Made by a program: the position numbers and the translations under genes
DNA from: an uncultured Burkholderiaceae bacterium
GTDB lineage: Bacteria > Pseudomonadota > Gammaproteobacteria > Burkholderiales > Burkholderiaceae_B
Assembly (NCBI GenBank): GCA_937888805.1
Contig: CALBEY010000095.1
Location: forward strand, 1 to 38,025
Length of the DNA: 38,025 nt
Direction: 5' to 3'
The notes under the pieces: generated by a model
Told to the model about the DNA's origin: nothing
The model's input: only the letters and a program-made list of their open reading frames with translations
Databases searched by the model: none
In this document: piece by piece, positions 12,950 through 20,057 of the stretch
Position numbering within the stretch: the first letter of the stretch is position 1
How the letters are laid out: every line of letters begins with the position of its first letter

Positions 12950-15218
12950 GCGTAATCGGTTCGAGGGCATCGCCCTGCGGGTGGATGGCGCCAATGATGC
13001 TCGTGCGCGGGTAACCGAGCGCGATGAGTTCGCGCACACAAGCATCGGCTTGGTCAGCAGGGATACTGGCCAACAAGCCGCCCGCGGTTTGTGGGTCAAA
13101 TATCAAGGGGTAGCGGGGATGTTTAACCGTCGCTTCAGGGTTGCGAATCGCCCGGCGCAAACGCACGTTGGCGGGTTGTAAAGAGCTCAAAATACCAGCG
13201 GCCACGGTTTCTTCGGCCCCGGCTAAGACCGGTAGTGCGGGCAGAAAGAGGGTGGCGTCCACTTCAGAGGGTCGTGTCATTTCGACCAAGTGCCCCAGCA
13301 ACCCAAAACCGGTCAAATCGGTGCAAGCGGTGGCGCCAAACCGGCGCAGGCATTCGGCCGCCAAGCGATTGGAATGGCGCATGGATTGCAAGGCGTCATC
13401 AATCCAGTGGCCCTTGGCTTCCAAGCGCGCATGCGCGGCAAACAAGGTGCCTGTGCCGATCGGCTTCGTCAGGATTAAAACGTCGCCTGGGCGCATACCC
13501 CCTTTTCGCATGATTTGGTCCGGCTGATCGTCGATCAAGCCATTGATGGCAAAGCCCAGCGCCAACTCTTGGCCTTCGCCGGTGTGTCCCCCAACCAGTG
13601 CACAGTTGGCGTCGTTGAGTATCTCTAAGGCACCCGACATCATCTGAAACAGGGTGTCTTCGACTTTGGATTCGAGGCCTTGTGGGACGGTGGCAATCGC
13701 AGTCGCAGATTGCGCTTCGGCACCCATGGCAAAGATATCGCCTAGCGCGTGGTTGGCAGCAATTTGACCAAATATATATGGGTCATCAATGAATGAGCGA
13801 AAGAAGTCAACCGAGTGCACCATGGCTTTGCCAGGAGGCACGCGAACGACCGCGGCATCATCGGGCGCGTGCAGGCCGATCACCACGTCGTCGCGCTCAA
13901 CAGGGCGCAGTGCACCCAGCGCCCGAGATAGGGTGGTGGCACCGACTTTTGCGCCGCAGCCGCCACAGCGCATAGCAATCGCTGAAATGGCCTGCTGGGC
14001 TTCTTCGCCGGCCAATGCGACTGTTGATCTGGGCAATGCGCTTGCCTTGTCTTGCATGGCGGGTAAGTCATTGAATTTGGCCATGAAACGCCGGTCGATG
14101 TGGTCTTTCCAGCGCCACAGCCAGGCGCCCGATGCGGAAAAACCACCACGCGAAGCCACGGCATATTGGTCGCCAGTACTGATCAGTGCCAGCCAGCGAC
14201 GCTGCGGGTGGTAGTCGCGCAGCGCCTTGTCCTCAAGTGACAGGCGCAGGTTACGCGCCAGAGGAGGGCCTTGACGCACGGCAAAGACGCCCGCTTTTTC
14301 GCGGGGATGGTTGATCATGGTGGCAATGTCACCGGCGGCAAAAATATCAGGATCGGTGACTGTTTGCAGCGTGTCGGTGACTTCAATAAACCCGTCGGCA
14401 TCAAGCGCCAGTCCAGTGTCTTTAAGCCAACTCGCGCCACCGGCGCGGGTCACCCAAATCACTTCATCGGCCAAATGGTGCTCGCCGCTGATGGTTGTTA
14501 AGCCTTGGTCGTCTACGGCGGTAACGGCAGCATTCGCATGCAAGGCCACACCACGGGATTGAAGCGTGCGCGTAAAGCGCTGCTGTACTGAGCGGTTGTG
14601 GGTCGGCAAAATGCTGGCGCCGCGGGTAAATAAACTGAACGTCAGCGCATTGGGGTCTTGGCCAAGAAGGTTTAATTCATGGCGCAAGCGGTGTTGCATG
14701 GCGAGCAGCAATTCGACCCCTCCTGCGCCACCGCCCACTAGAGCAATGTGCATCGGTCCGGGTCGTGTTTGCACGCGCGCCAGTAGCGCCAGCCATCGCT
14801 CGTTGAATTGACGGATGGGTTTGACGGCAACGGCACGCGTGCCGTTGCCGCCAGCGTCGGTGAGCTTGGGGGTAGAGCCAATGTTGATCGAGAGCCGGTC
14901 GTAACGAACCGCTGGGCGATCGCGGCAAAGAACCTCATGGGCATGACGGTCAAGGCCCACGACTTCGCTACGAAAAAACCGCGCGCCGGCAAACTCTGCC
15001 AAGCGGCGCAAATCGATGTGTACCTCATCGTAGGTGTAATGACCCGCAACATAACCAGGCAACATGCCAGAGTAAGGCGTGTGCGTATCACGGCAAACCA
15101 CGGTCAGACGCACGCCTGGCATGGGCTTCATCGCAAAATTCCGAAGCACCCCCACATGGGTGTGACCGCCACCGACCAGCACAATATCGCGCAAGATCGG
15201 CTGCGTGATTTGTTTCAT
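12939..15218 (-). CDS. selD: Flavoprotein-SelD fusion, selenophosphate synthetase (SenC role)
   Basis: This 759-residue two-domain protein has an N-terminal FAD/NAD-dependent disulfide-oxidoreductase (NDH-2-like) module at about 1-390. Dinucleotide sites are IVLVGGGHTHVGVL and IALVGGGAGGVEL, and the FAD motif is IFAAGDIA. The C-terminal SelD domain (about 415-759) uses ATP and selenide to make selenophosphate. The catalytic Cys is Cys421 in CGGCGAKVG, not selenocysteine, and GGHTGEGQE and LTGFGLLGH are present. The oxidoreductase half may reduce selenium species for the kinase half, as proposed for other such fusions; this is inference. Within this locus it would act as SenC, but it could also serve SelA- or SelU-dependent pathways. 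The start at 15218 follows AAAGGA. A mazG-like or selA gene is not visible nearby. Confidence 0.93.
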   Translation of the reverse strand: MKQITQPILRDIVLVGGGHTHVGVLRNFAMKPMPGVRLTVVCRDTHTPYSGMLPGYVAGHYTYDEVHIDLRRLAEFAGARFFRSEVVGLDRHAHEVLCRDRPAVRYDRLSINIGSTPKLTDAGGNGTRAVAVKPIRQFNERWLALLARVQTRPGPMHIALVGGGAGGVELLLAMQHRLRHELNLLGQDPNALTFSLFTRGASILPTHNRSVQQRFTRTLQSRGVALHANAAVTAVDDQGLTTISGEHHLADEVIWVTRAGGASWLKDTGLALDADGFIEVTDTLQTVTDPDIFAAGDIATMINHPREKAGVFAVRQGPPLARNLRLSLEDKALRDYHPQRRWLALISTGDQYAVASRGGFSASGAWLWRWKDHIDRRFMAKFNDLPAMQDKASALPRSTVALAGEEAQQAISAIAMRCGGCGAKVGATTLSRALGALRPVERDDVVIGLHAPDDAAVVRVPPGKAMVHSVDFFRSFIDDPYIFGQIAANHALGDIFAMGAEAQSATAIATVPQGLESKVEDTLFQMMSGALEILNDANCALVGGHTGEGQELALGFAINGLIDDQPDQIMRKGGMRPGDVLILTKPIGTGTLFAAHARLEAKGHWIDDALQSMRHSNRLAAECLRRFGATACTDLTGFGLLGHLVEMTRPSEVDATLFLPALPVLAGAEETVAAGILSSLQPANVRLRRAIRNPEATVKHPRYPLIFDPQTAGGLLASIPADQADACVRELIALGYPRTSIIGAIHPQGDALEPITLKD

Positions 15219-15395
15219 GACATTCCTTTATGCAACCCGACCGAAGACGTGCAACAGCGATGCAATGCCAAACGGGTTGTGGTGTGTTTTTTGAATAAAG
15301 AATGCGGCGTGAGAGCGGCACTTGATTTGCTTGTCAGAATGCGCTTTATACCAACAGCAGTCGCTGCTTCAGAATCAAAGCCAAACACAAAGCGG

Positions 15396-15407
15396 TCACA
15401 GCTGTGA
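15396..15407. promoter_or_regulatory. Perfect 12-bp palindrome TCACAGCTGTGA upstream of selD/senC
   Basis: The sequence is its own reverse complement and lies 178 bp before the SelD start. It resembles two half sites of a dimeric regulator arranged back to back. A role in controlling the selenium genes is speculation from position. Confidence 0.35.
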
Positions 15408-15589
15408 TCAAACGTGGGTTGCGGATGGGTACGCAAAAAGGGGATTGACATCAAGTGCGACGGGCTCCAATCCAATGGAATTTGGTGAATTTGGTTAATG
15501 ACAGAATTCAAGTATACCCATGAAAATCGCACCATAACCCTGCGTTCTTTGATGACTTGGGGACTGATAAGACGCTGTTGATGACCTGC

Positions 15590-15611
15590 GGTTATTTTCG
15601 CGAAAATAGCC
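15590..15611. promoter_or_regulatory. 22-bp near-perfect palindrome centred on TTTTCGCGAAAA
   Basis: The core TATTTTCGCGAAAATA (15593-15608) is perfectly symmetric, and GG/CC extend the symmetry with a single mismatched pair. In RNA it would form an 8-bp stem only without a loop, so an operator is more likely than a terminator. It lies 372 bp upstream of the SelD start and about 210 bp before a small open frame on the plus strand. Confidence 0.4.
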
Positions 15612-15820
15612 TAAATGGCATGGCTTTTGTAAGACATATTGAAAAAATTTGGTGGGTCCGTTGGATGATTTTATGCGTTACAACTTAGTCGTCGACAGGT
15701 CATATGAATACAAGTAGTATCAATTTAAGGTTCTTTGGTGGATAAAAGTCTGATCTTATCTTCTACTGGTTGGATCTCGCAATGGTATTGGCCGTTGCGG
15801 TGTGGTTTTGCCTAGGATAG

Positions 15821-16012
15821 ATGATCATGTTTGGTTTCTTCTTTGACAGAGGGTTAGAGCACTTGCGCCAACCCGATAGAGCCCCGCGTTGTTACGAACT
15901 GACAGACGCTGAGCGCGCAGAAAAAGTCCGTCAATTGGGTGCTTTAAGCAGCGGTGTTGACGTGCCACCAACCGGTAGCGACACAGTTTTGGCGTCGATA
16001 ACCGCCCGCTAG
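15821..16012 (+). CDS. Possible small protein, unknown
   Basis: This 63-residue frame begins two bases after TAGGATAG (an alternative ATG at 15827 has better spacing). The product starts with aromatic residues (MFGFFFDRG) and continues as a charged helix with TDAERAEKVRQLGAL, a composition more protein-like than the surrounding frames. I do not recognise it. It stands alone, with about 385 bp of apparently empty sequence after it, so it may be spurious. Confidence 0.35.
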   Translation: MIMFGFFFDRGLEHLRQPDRAPRCYELTDAERAEKVRQLGALSSGVDVPPTGSDTVLASITAR

Positions 16013-16397
16013 CCCACCTTTTAATATTGATGCGTTGTCTTGGTGAGAAGCTTTGGTCATGGCTGTTTATCGCTTGGGCCTTTCGTTTTTTGCTGTGTCT
16101 TCATCAATCAAGCCGTTGGGTCAGTGCGTTACGGATGAATTGTTTTTCGTAATGGCGATTACGCCTGTTTTTTTGGCCGATGCCCGTTGTTGTTGGCGTT
16201 TGTCGACAACAATTCTATCCAAGGTGCTCAGATCATCAAGGGCCTTGATGTCTCTAGGCGAGTTGCGACGCGTCATGGCGATTTTCTAAGTGATGATAGT
16301 TGTGATTTGAGGCTTTTTTGATTTGCTAAGCTATTGTGCCAAACAATTCGGTTAAAAACGCAATTCTCTGTTTTCGCTCTCCTGTTTTGTCTTTTTC
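16013..16397. other. 385-bp region without a convincing gene
   Basis: The open frames seen here have irregular composition, no ribosome binding site and no recognisable motif. No terminator, repeat or RNA gene is evident. It presumably holds the promoter of the following PNPOx-fold gene. Confidence 0.5.
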
Positions 16398-16958
16398 ATG
16401 AAAACTCACTTTGAAACGCCCGAGGAAATCCGCTATCAGATCTGGAAAGAGCTTGGGCGAGCCAGTCAAGACCGTCACCACGCGTGGCGCACGCCAGTGT
16501 TTGCAACAGCTAGCGCAAACGGTTTTGTGAATGCACGAACGGTGGTTTTGCGCCGGGTGGACGCCGTGGCGGGTGTTTTGGAGATATATACCGATCGTCG
16601 CAGCGAAAAAGTGGCCGATTTGGCGCATCGGCCTCGGGCACAGTTTGTGTTTTGGAGTGATCGCTTGCATTGGCAGCTTCGTGTCACAGTGACGGCATCG
16701 GTTGCGACCGAGGGCCCTTATGTGCAAACCCTTTGGCAGTCCGTCAAGCAGTCGCCAGCCGCGCGTGATTATTTGGGCGCAGAAGCGCCGGGCGCATTGT
16801 TGGATGCAGATCGGGCGACAGCGGCCGTTTTGAGTGACGAAACCCACTTTGCAGTGGTAAGCGGCACGGTCATTGAAATGGATTGGTTAGAGTTGGCACG
16901 AGACAACCATCGACGCGCCAAGTTAACGGCTGAAACGTGGGCTTGGTTGAAGCCCTGA
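16398..16958 (+). CDS. Pyridoxamine 5'-phosphate oxidase-family (FMN-binding split barrel) protein
   Basis: This 186-residue protein has the PNPOx-like split-barrel fold. The segment TPVFATASANGFVNARTVVLRRVD (residues 32-55) followed by LEIYTDRRSEKVADLAHRPRAQFVFW is the FMN-binding pattern, in which the Arg/Thr-Val strand and the R-SxK turn contact the phosphate. The central LRVTVTASVA strand and the SPAARDYLGAEAPG loop resemble PdxH, but the protein is shorter than PdxH (about 215), and the C-terminal substrate-binding RxxxxxxRL motif is not evident. Function is therefore uncertain: a flavin- or F420-type oxidoreductase, or a PdxH relative. It stands alone, 87 bp before the coq7-like gene in the same direction. 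No clear ribosome binding site is seen. Confidence 0.8.
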   Translation: MKTHFETPEEIRYQIWKELGRASQDRHHAWRTPVFATASANGFVNARTVVLRRVDAVAGVLEIYTDRRSEKVADLAHRPRAQFVFWSDRLHWQLRVTVTASVATEGPYVQTLWQSVKQSPAARDYLGAEAPGALLDADRATAAVLSDETHFAVVSGTVIEMDWLELARDNHRRAKLTAETWAWLKP

Positions 16959-17045
16959 CAGCTATGTGCGTTATCGCTAGTAGCCTGCGCAACCATGGGA
17001 TGATTGCCAATTGCTTGATGTGAATTAGATATTTAGGATTAAAGC

Positions 17046-17513
17046 GTGGATCGTTTGAGTGTGAATCAGTTGGCTGTTCCTGAGGCGCAGGCAAGCATTG
17101 TGCTTTCAAAGCACTTGGAGAGAGAGTTGCGCTCGGATCACGCCGGTGAGACGGGTGCAGTCAGTATTTATGAGGGCATTGTGGCGGTTTCGAAATGGCG
17201 AAACAATCTCGAATTGGTTCGGTTTGCACAAGAGCACGGCAAAACCGAAGCCGAGCACCTAAAGTTGATAGAGGAGTGGTTGCCGGCAGACAAACGCAGT
17301 CGTTTGCTCGGCCCCTGGCGCTTGGCGGGATGGTTAACCGGTGCCATTCCAGCGCTTTTTGGGGGGCGGGCGGTCTACGCCACGATCACCGCCGTTGAAA
17401 CCTTCGTCGATCACCATTACCAGCAACAAGTCGATCACATTAAGCAGTTTGGTGCGCCGCCAGGGCTACTGTCCGTTATTCAAAAATGCCAAGCCGATGA
17501 GTGTCACCATTGA
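17046..17513 (+). CDS. coq7: Coq7-type demethoxyubiquinone hydroxylase, cut short by an in-frame TGA
   Basis: This is a 155-residue diiron hydroxylase of the Coq7 family, which hydroxylates the quinone ring late in ubiquinone synthesis. Predicted ligands are all present: Glu35 (DHAGE), Glu68 and His71 (EAEH), Glu118 (AVETF), and Glu152 and His155 (DECHH). The signature block HHYQQQ is also present. The TGA follows His155 directly. The same frame continues for 37 more codons with a Coq7-like C-terminus (DEARALAGPKR ... LWCAGVGAGSAAAVVLARR), which would give 193 residues, the usual family size. So the frame is either newly truncated, read through, or mis-sequenced at one base. It starts with GTG. 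Q8-type ubiquinone synthesis would depend on it unless another hydroxylase exists. Confidence 0.85.
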   Translation: MDRLSVNQLAVPEAQASIVLSKHLERELRSDHAGETGAVSIYEGIVAVSKWRNNLELVRFAQEHGKTEAEHLKLIEEWLPADKRSRLLGPWRLAGWLTGAIPALFGGRAVYATITAVETFVDHHYQQQVDHIKQFGAPPGLLSVIQKCQADECHH

Positions 17514-17627
17514 GATGAAGCGCGGGCGCTAGCCGGTCCCAAGCGCTTGCCAATGTTGTTACGGCTTTGGTGCGCAGGCGTCGGTGCCGGGTCGGCTGCC
17601 GCCGTGGTGCTTGCAAGACGAGTCTAA
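17511..17627 (+). other. In-frame TGA and intact Coq7 C-terminal frame beyond it
   Basis: TGA at 17511-17513 is followed in the same frame by 37 sense codons and TAA at 17625-17627. The encoded tail matches the expected Coq7 C-terminal helix. A single C-to-T change (CGA or CAA to TGA) would explain it. Just after the TGA, AAGCGC (17518-17523) can pair with GCGCTT (17543-17548), and GGG (17524-17526) with CCC (17538-17540), around an 11-base loop, a hairpin in the place a bacterial SECIS element would occupy. That may be chance in GC-rich sequence. Confidence 0.75.
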
Positions 17628-17724
17628 GCCGCTGACCAATGATGTTTTTGAGTTGAAGGTGTTTGGAGATGAGACAAGAAAAGGATGTATGTCCCTCATT
17701 TCTTGCTCTTGCTGAGGATTGCAG

Positions 17725-18048
17725 TCAATCCAGATGATGTCTTTCTATCTGGAACCCAGCTCTTAGCCACTTTCTACATTTTTCAGCACCAAGCTGCTGG
17801 TCGTTTGTCATCACCTCGCCGCTGTGTTTAGAAGAATCGAACCTTGCCAAGCGATCTTCCAAGCTATGTGGTTTTGGTTTGCATGGCGTCATAATGATTG
17901 AATTATCCTTCGTAGCAATCGTCACGCATTGATCAACTTGTAGCTCAACTGTTTTCGAAATTGTTGCTGGCAAACGCAGACCTAGGCTATTGCCCCATTG
18001 CTTTATGTTTTGTTTGGCGTTGTTCAAATGCCTCTCTAAGGCTGGCAT
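17725..18048 (-). CDS. Orphan MazE/AbrB-type antitoxin
   Basis: The start at 18048 gives a 107-residue protein; an in-frame start at 18138 would add 30 residues of no recognisable kind. Residues 14-60 match the MazE/PemI swapped-hairpin AbrB fold: NIKQWGNSLGLRLPATISK, then LQVDQCVTIATKDNSIIMTP. This is followed by the toxin-contacting segment SLEDRLARFDSSKHSGEV. The last 25 residues (ending KWLRAGFQIERHHLD) are unlike usual antitoxin ends and could be a frameshifted or rearranged tail. No MazF/PemK-type toxin gene follows; the next sequence is the end of the coq7 frame on the other strand. The neighbourhood is more AT-rich than the flanks. It is probably a decayed toxin-antitoxin remnant or a lone regulator. 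Confidence 0.7.
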   Translation of the reverse strand: MPALERHLNNAKQNIKQWGNSLGLRLPATISKTVELQVDQCVTIATKDNSIIMTPCKPKPHSLEDRLARFDSSKHSGEVMTNDQQLGAEKCRKWLRAGFQIERHHLD

Positions 18049-18395
18049 CCGCAGATGCTTTGATGTCAGCCGCAATCCAGCGATGACTGATTTCAGATAT
18101 GACGAGCATTTGGCAATGCTAATCGTGAAATCGGACAAGACATTTGCCGGTATCGATCAAAAGTCTTGCGGTTGTGTCAATTCGTACGATTGACCAATGG
18201 ATCTATTTGGGTGACAAGCAATGGGGGCTTGCGATGTAGGAACGCAAGAGTATCTGGCGATCGTTTGCTTGGGATGATGGTTGGCGATTATTTGTCAAAC
18301 TACCGAGCAGCAGTCTATGGTTGGCTAGACTAGCAAAAACGGACCCTTTTTTTCTCATGGTGGGCTGTCGTTTTGTTTGAATTTTGTCTGGCAGG
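18049..18395. other. 347-bp region without a convincing gene
   Basis: Only frames without recognisable domains or ribosome binding sites are seen. It separates the orphan antitoxin from the three small membrane-protein genes; both sets are on the minus strand. It may hold the antitoxin promoter. Confidence 0.45.
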
Positions 18396-18578
18396 CTACT
18401 CGTCTTTCGCAGTGCTTTCATCTGAACGAACACGTGCGTCACGCTTACTTTGAGCTTCTGCCTCTTTTTGGTCGCTTTTCGCTCCCATCTTGGTGAATTC
18501 AATCACGGTAAAAACCAGACCGATCACCATCATCGAAAAAATAAATATGGCCGGGTAGAGCAAATGTTCTGGGCTCAT
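18396..18578 (-). CDS. Small single-span membrane protein
   Basis: This 60-residue protein begins MSPEHLLYPAIFIFSMMVIG and has one transmembrane helix at about residues 8-29, then a strongly charged cytoplasmic tail (KSDQKEAEAQSKRDARVRSDES). The start at 18578 is preferred because it overlaps the previous stop by four bases (ATGA type), indicating coupled translation with the 60-residue gene upstream. The function is unknown to me. Small membrane proteins with this pattern recur in proteobacteria, often next to the partner seen here. Confidence 0.7.
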   Translation of the reverse strand: MSPEHLLYPAIFIFSMMVIGLVFTVIEFTKMGAKSDQKEAEAQSKRDARVRSDESTAKDE

Positions 18579-18757
18579 CGTTTTTGCCCCATCAAGGCAC
18601 AGAGCTTGAAATAGATGCCGAAGGTGAAGATCGATGGAATCCAAATGGCCGTGAAGATGGCTTGATCCTGGTCTTTAACAACGAACCAAAGGTAGGCTGA
18701 AACAATAAAGGACAACATCACTGCAATGATGATGAAGAAGTCGGAACGCTTAAACAT
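18575..18757 (-). CDS. Small two-span membrane protein
   Basis: This 60-residue protein has two hydrophobic segments, at about 8-26 (FIIIAVMLSFIVSAYLWFVV) and 33-52 (IFTAIWIPSIFTFGIYFKL), separated by the short loop KDQDQA. It starts after GGGAGATATATAA, a plausible ribosome binding site. Its 3' end overlaps the next gene by four bases. The FKRSDFFIIIAVMLSF opening resembles conserved small membrane proteins of unknown role. The three genes 18396-19048 look like one small operon. Confidence 0.75.
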   Translation of the reverse strand: MFKRSDFFIIIAVMLSFIVSAYLWFVVKDQDQAIFTAIWIPSIFTFGIYFKLCALMGQKR

Positions 18758-18778
18758 TTATATATCTCCCGCGATGAT

Positions 18779-19048
18779 TTAGTCGTTAACGTAATCAGAA
18801 AAGCCATAACCGATCGCACTCAGCAAGCAACCACCGATCGCTACCGAACCAATGATGCGTATGCCGGAGGACAGCCCAAAAGAAAAAAGTTCCATGTCAA
18901 AAGCGCCTAACACGCCGAGAATCAAACCAACACAACCCAGCACAGCTAGGGTGTTACCGGCCAGAGCCATGAATCGGTAAACTGATCTTGGGATAAAGCT
19001 CGCCTTGGGCATGTCTACATCCAGAGTCGGTTGATGGTGCATGGCCAT
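18779..19048 (-). CDS. Small membrane protein, first gene of a three-gene operon
   Basis: This 89-residue protein has a cytoplasmic N-terminus of about 24 residues and two likely membrane helices, at about 27-48 (FMALAGNTLAVLGCVGLILG) and 62-80 (IRIIGSVAIGGCLLSAIGY). The GAGGG before the start is best placed for the second ATG (MHHQPT, 19042), so the first two residues may not be translated. It is followed after 21 bp by the next small membrane protein. Function is unknown; the co-transcribed trio may form a small membrane complex. A terminator is not visible between them. Confidence 0.7.
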   Translation of the reverse strand: MAMHHQPTLDVDMPKASFIPRSVYRFMALAGNTLAVLGCVGLILGVLGAFDMELFSFGLSSGIRIIGSVAIGGCLLSAIGYGFSDYVND

Positions 19049-19331
19049 CCCTCGAAAATTAAAAAAATGCTCACTAATCTATCTGGAGCCACTGTGCTTT
19101 TTAAACCTGCGCTTGGATATTACACGGGGCAGGGGAAAATTGCTTAATTGGCACATGCCACAATGGTCTTTAGACGTGCCTGATGCAATGTCGAACCCCC
19201 CTATTGTTAGCCTTTAAGTAGGGTTCCAACGGTTTGTTATGAATGCAGCGCTGTCATTGACGCATTCTTCTATTTCAGCACCTAGAATAACGCTAGAAAC
19301 AGTGAATCAATCCTATTGTGATGTGACCGCC

Positions 19332-20057
19332 ATGACCCACCCACCCCAGCCCCTGATCGATGCCCAGAACTTATGCTTGCAATATGTCGTGGGTGACAAG
19401 CCCATCATGGTCTTGCAAGGGGCAAGTTTGCGCATTGCGTCAGGCACCACGGTGGCCATCACGGGCCCCTCAGGCTCGGGTAAAACGTCGCTTTTGCTTT
19501 TATTCGCGGGTCTTGAGCAAGCCGATGCTGGCAACATTGCGTTTGAGGGCGTTGATATAGGAGGGCTTTCGCGAGACGTGCGGGCTGATCTCAGACGTGA
19601 TTCGATTGGTATCGTCTTCCAGAGCTTTCATTTGTTGCCTAGTCTGACGGCTTTAGACAATGTTGCCTTGCCATTGCAAATGGCGGGTGTGGCTCAAGCG
19701 CGTGAATTGGCCATCGACATGCTGCAAAAGGTGGGTCTCTTGGCGCGCGCGACTCACCGACCAAGCCAGCTCTCTGGGGGCGAGCAACAGCGTGTGGCGA
19801 TTGCTAGGGCGTTGGTGCATCGGCCAAGTCTGCTGTTGGCTGATGAGCCAACCGGTAATTTGGACGACAAAACCGCTGGGTCTATACGCGATTTGCTGTT
19901 TCGTTTAAACCATGAACTGAATACAACGCTCGTGCTGGTGACTCATGACATGGCTTTTGCCACACGCTGTGACCGGGTATTGCGGCTTCACAATGGCCAA
20001 TTGCTTGAAACACCGCCTGTCATCGGTGTAGAGGATAATGATGCTGTTCCTGCTTGA
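19332..20057 (+). CDS. ybbA: YbbA/LolD-type ABC ATPase
   Basis: This ATPase subunit of the LolD/MacB-like class powers the FtsX-type permease encoded next. Motifs are Walker A GPSGSGKTS, Q loop GIVFQSFHLLPSLTALDN, signature LSGGEQQRVAIARAL, Walker B LLLADEP and the H loop LVTHD. The start at 19332 gives 241 residues, close to E. coli YbbA (228); an in-frame ATG at 19239 would add 31 residues that do not look like the family. Neither start has a strong ribosome binding site. The 3' end overlaps the permease gene by 20 bp. Members of this class act in mechanotransmission or lipoprotein/lipid handling at the inner membrane rather than in classical transport. Confidence 0.92.
   Translation: MTHPPQPLIDAQNLCLQYVVGDKPIMVLQGASLRIASGTTVAITGPSGSGKTSLLLLFAGLEQADAGNIAFEGVDIGGLSRDVRADLRRDSIGIVFQSFHLLPSLTALDNVALPLQMAGVAQARELAIDMLQKVGLLARATHRPSQLSGGEQQRVAIARALVHRPSLLLADEPTGNLDDKTAGSIRDLLFRLNHELNTTLVLVTHDMAFATRCDRVLRLHNGQLLETPPVIGVEDNDAVPA

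Larger units (their letters stand above)
15219..15820. other. 602-bp intergenic region upstream of the SelD fusion
   Basis: I see no convincing gene. It should contain the selD/senC promoter, reading left. Two palindromes stand out (15396-15407 and 15590-15611) and are listed separately. Base composition is more AT-rich than the genes around it. Confidence 0.5.

Noticed and set aside
11954..13099. Long 381-codon minus-strand frame lying opposite senB
   Set aside because: It is antisense to a well-supported glycosyltransferase gene, rich in Arg/His/Gln, and shows no protein family pattern.
16053..16289. 78-codon open frame on the plus strand
   Set aside because: No ribosome binding site, no domain and irregular composition rich in Ser/Arg/Cys; looks like chance.
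17518..17548. Firm call of a SECIS element after the coq7 TGA
   Set aside because: The hairpin is short with a bulge, in GC-rich coding sequence, and the genome's selA/selB status is unknown; kept only as a possibility in the finding.
18203..18395. Minus-strand frame with MRKKGSVFASLANHRLLLG in the gap before the small membrane proteins
   Set aside because: Short, low complexity, no ribosome binding site and no similarity that I can recognise; repeated segments suggest non-coding DNA.
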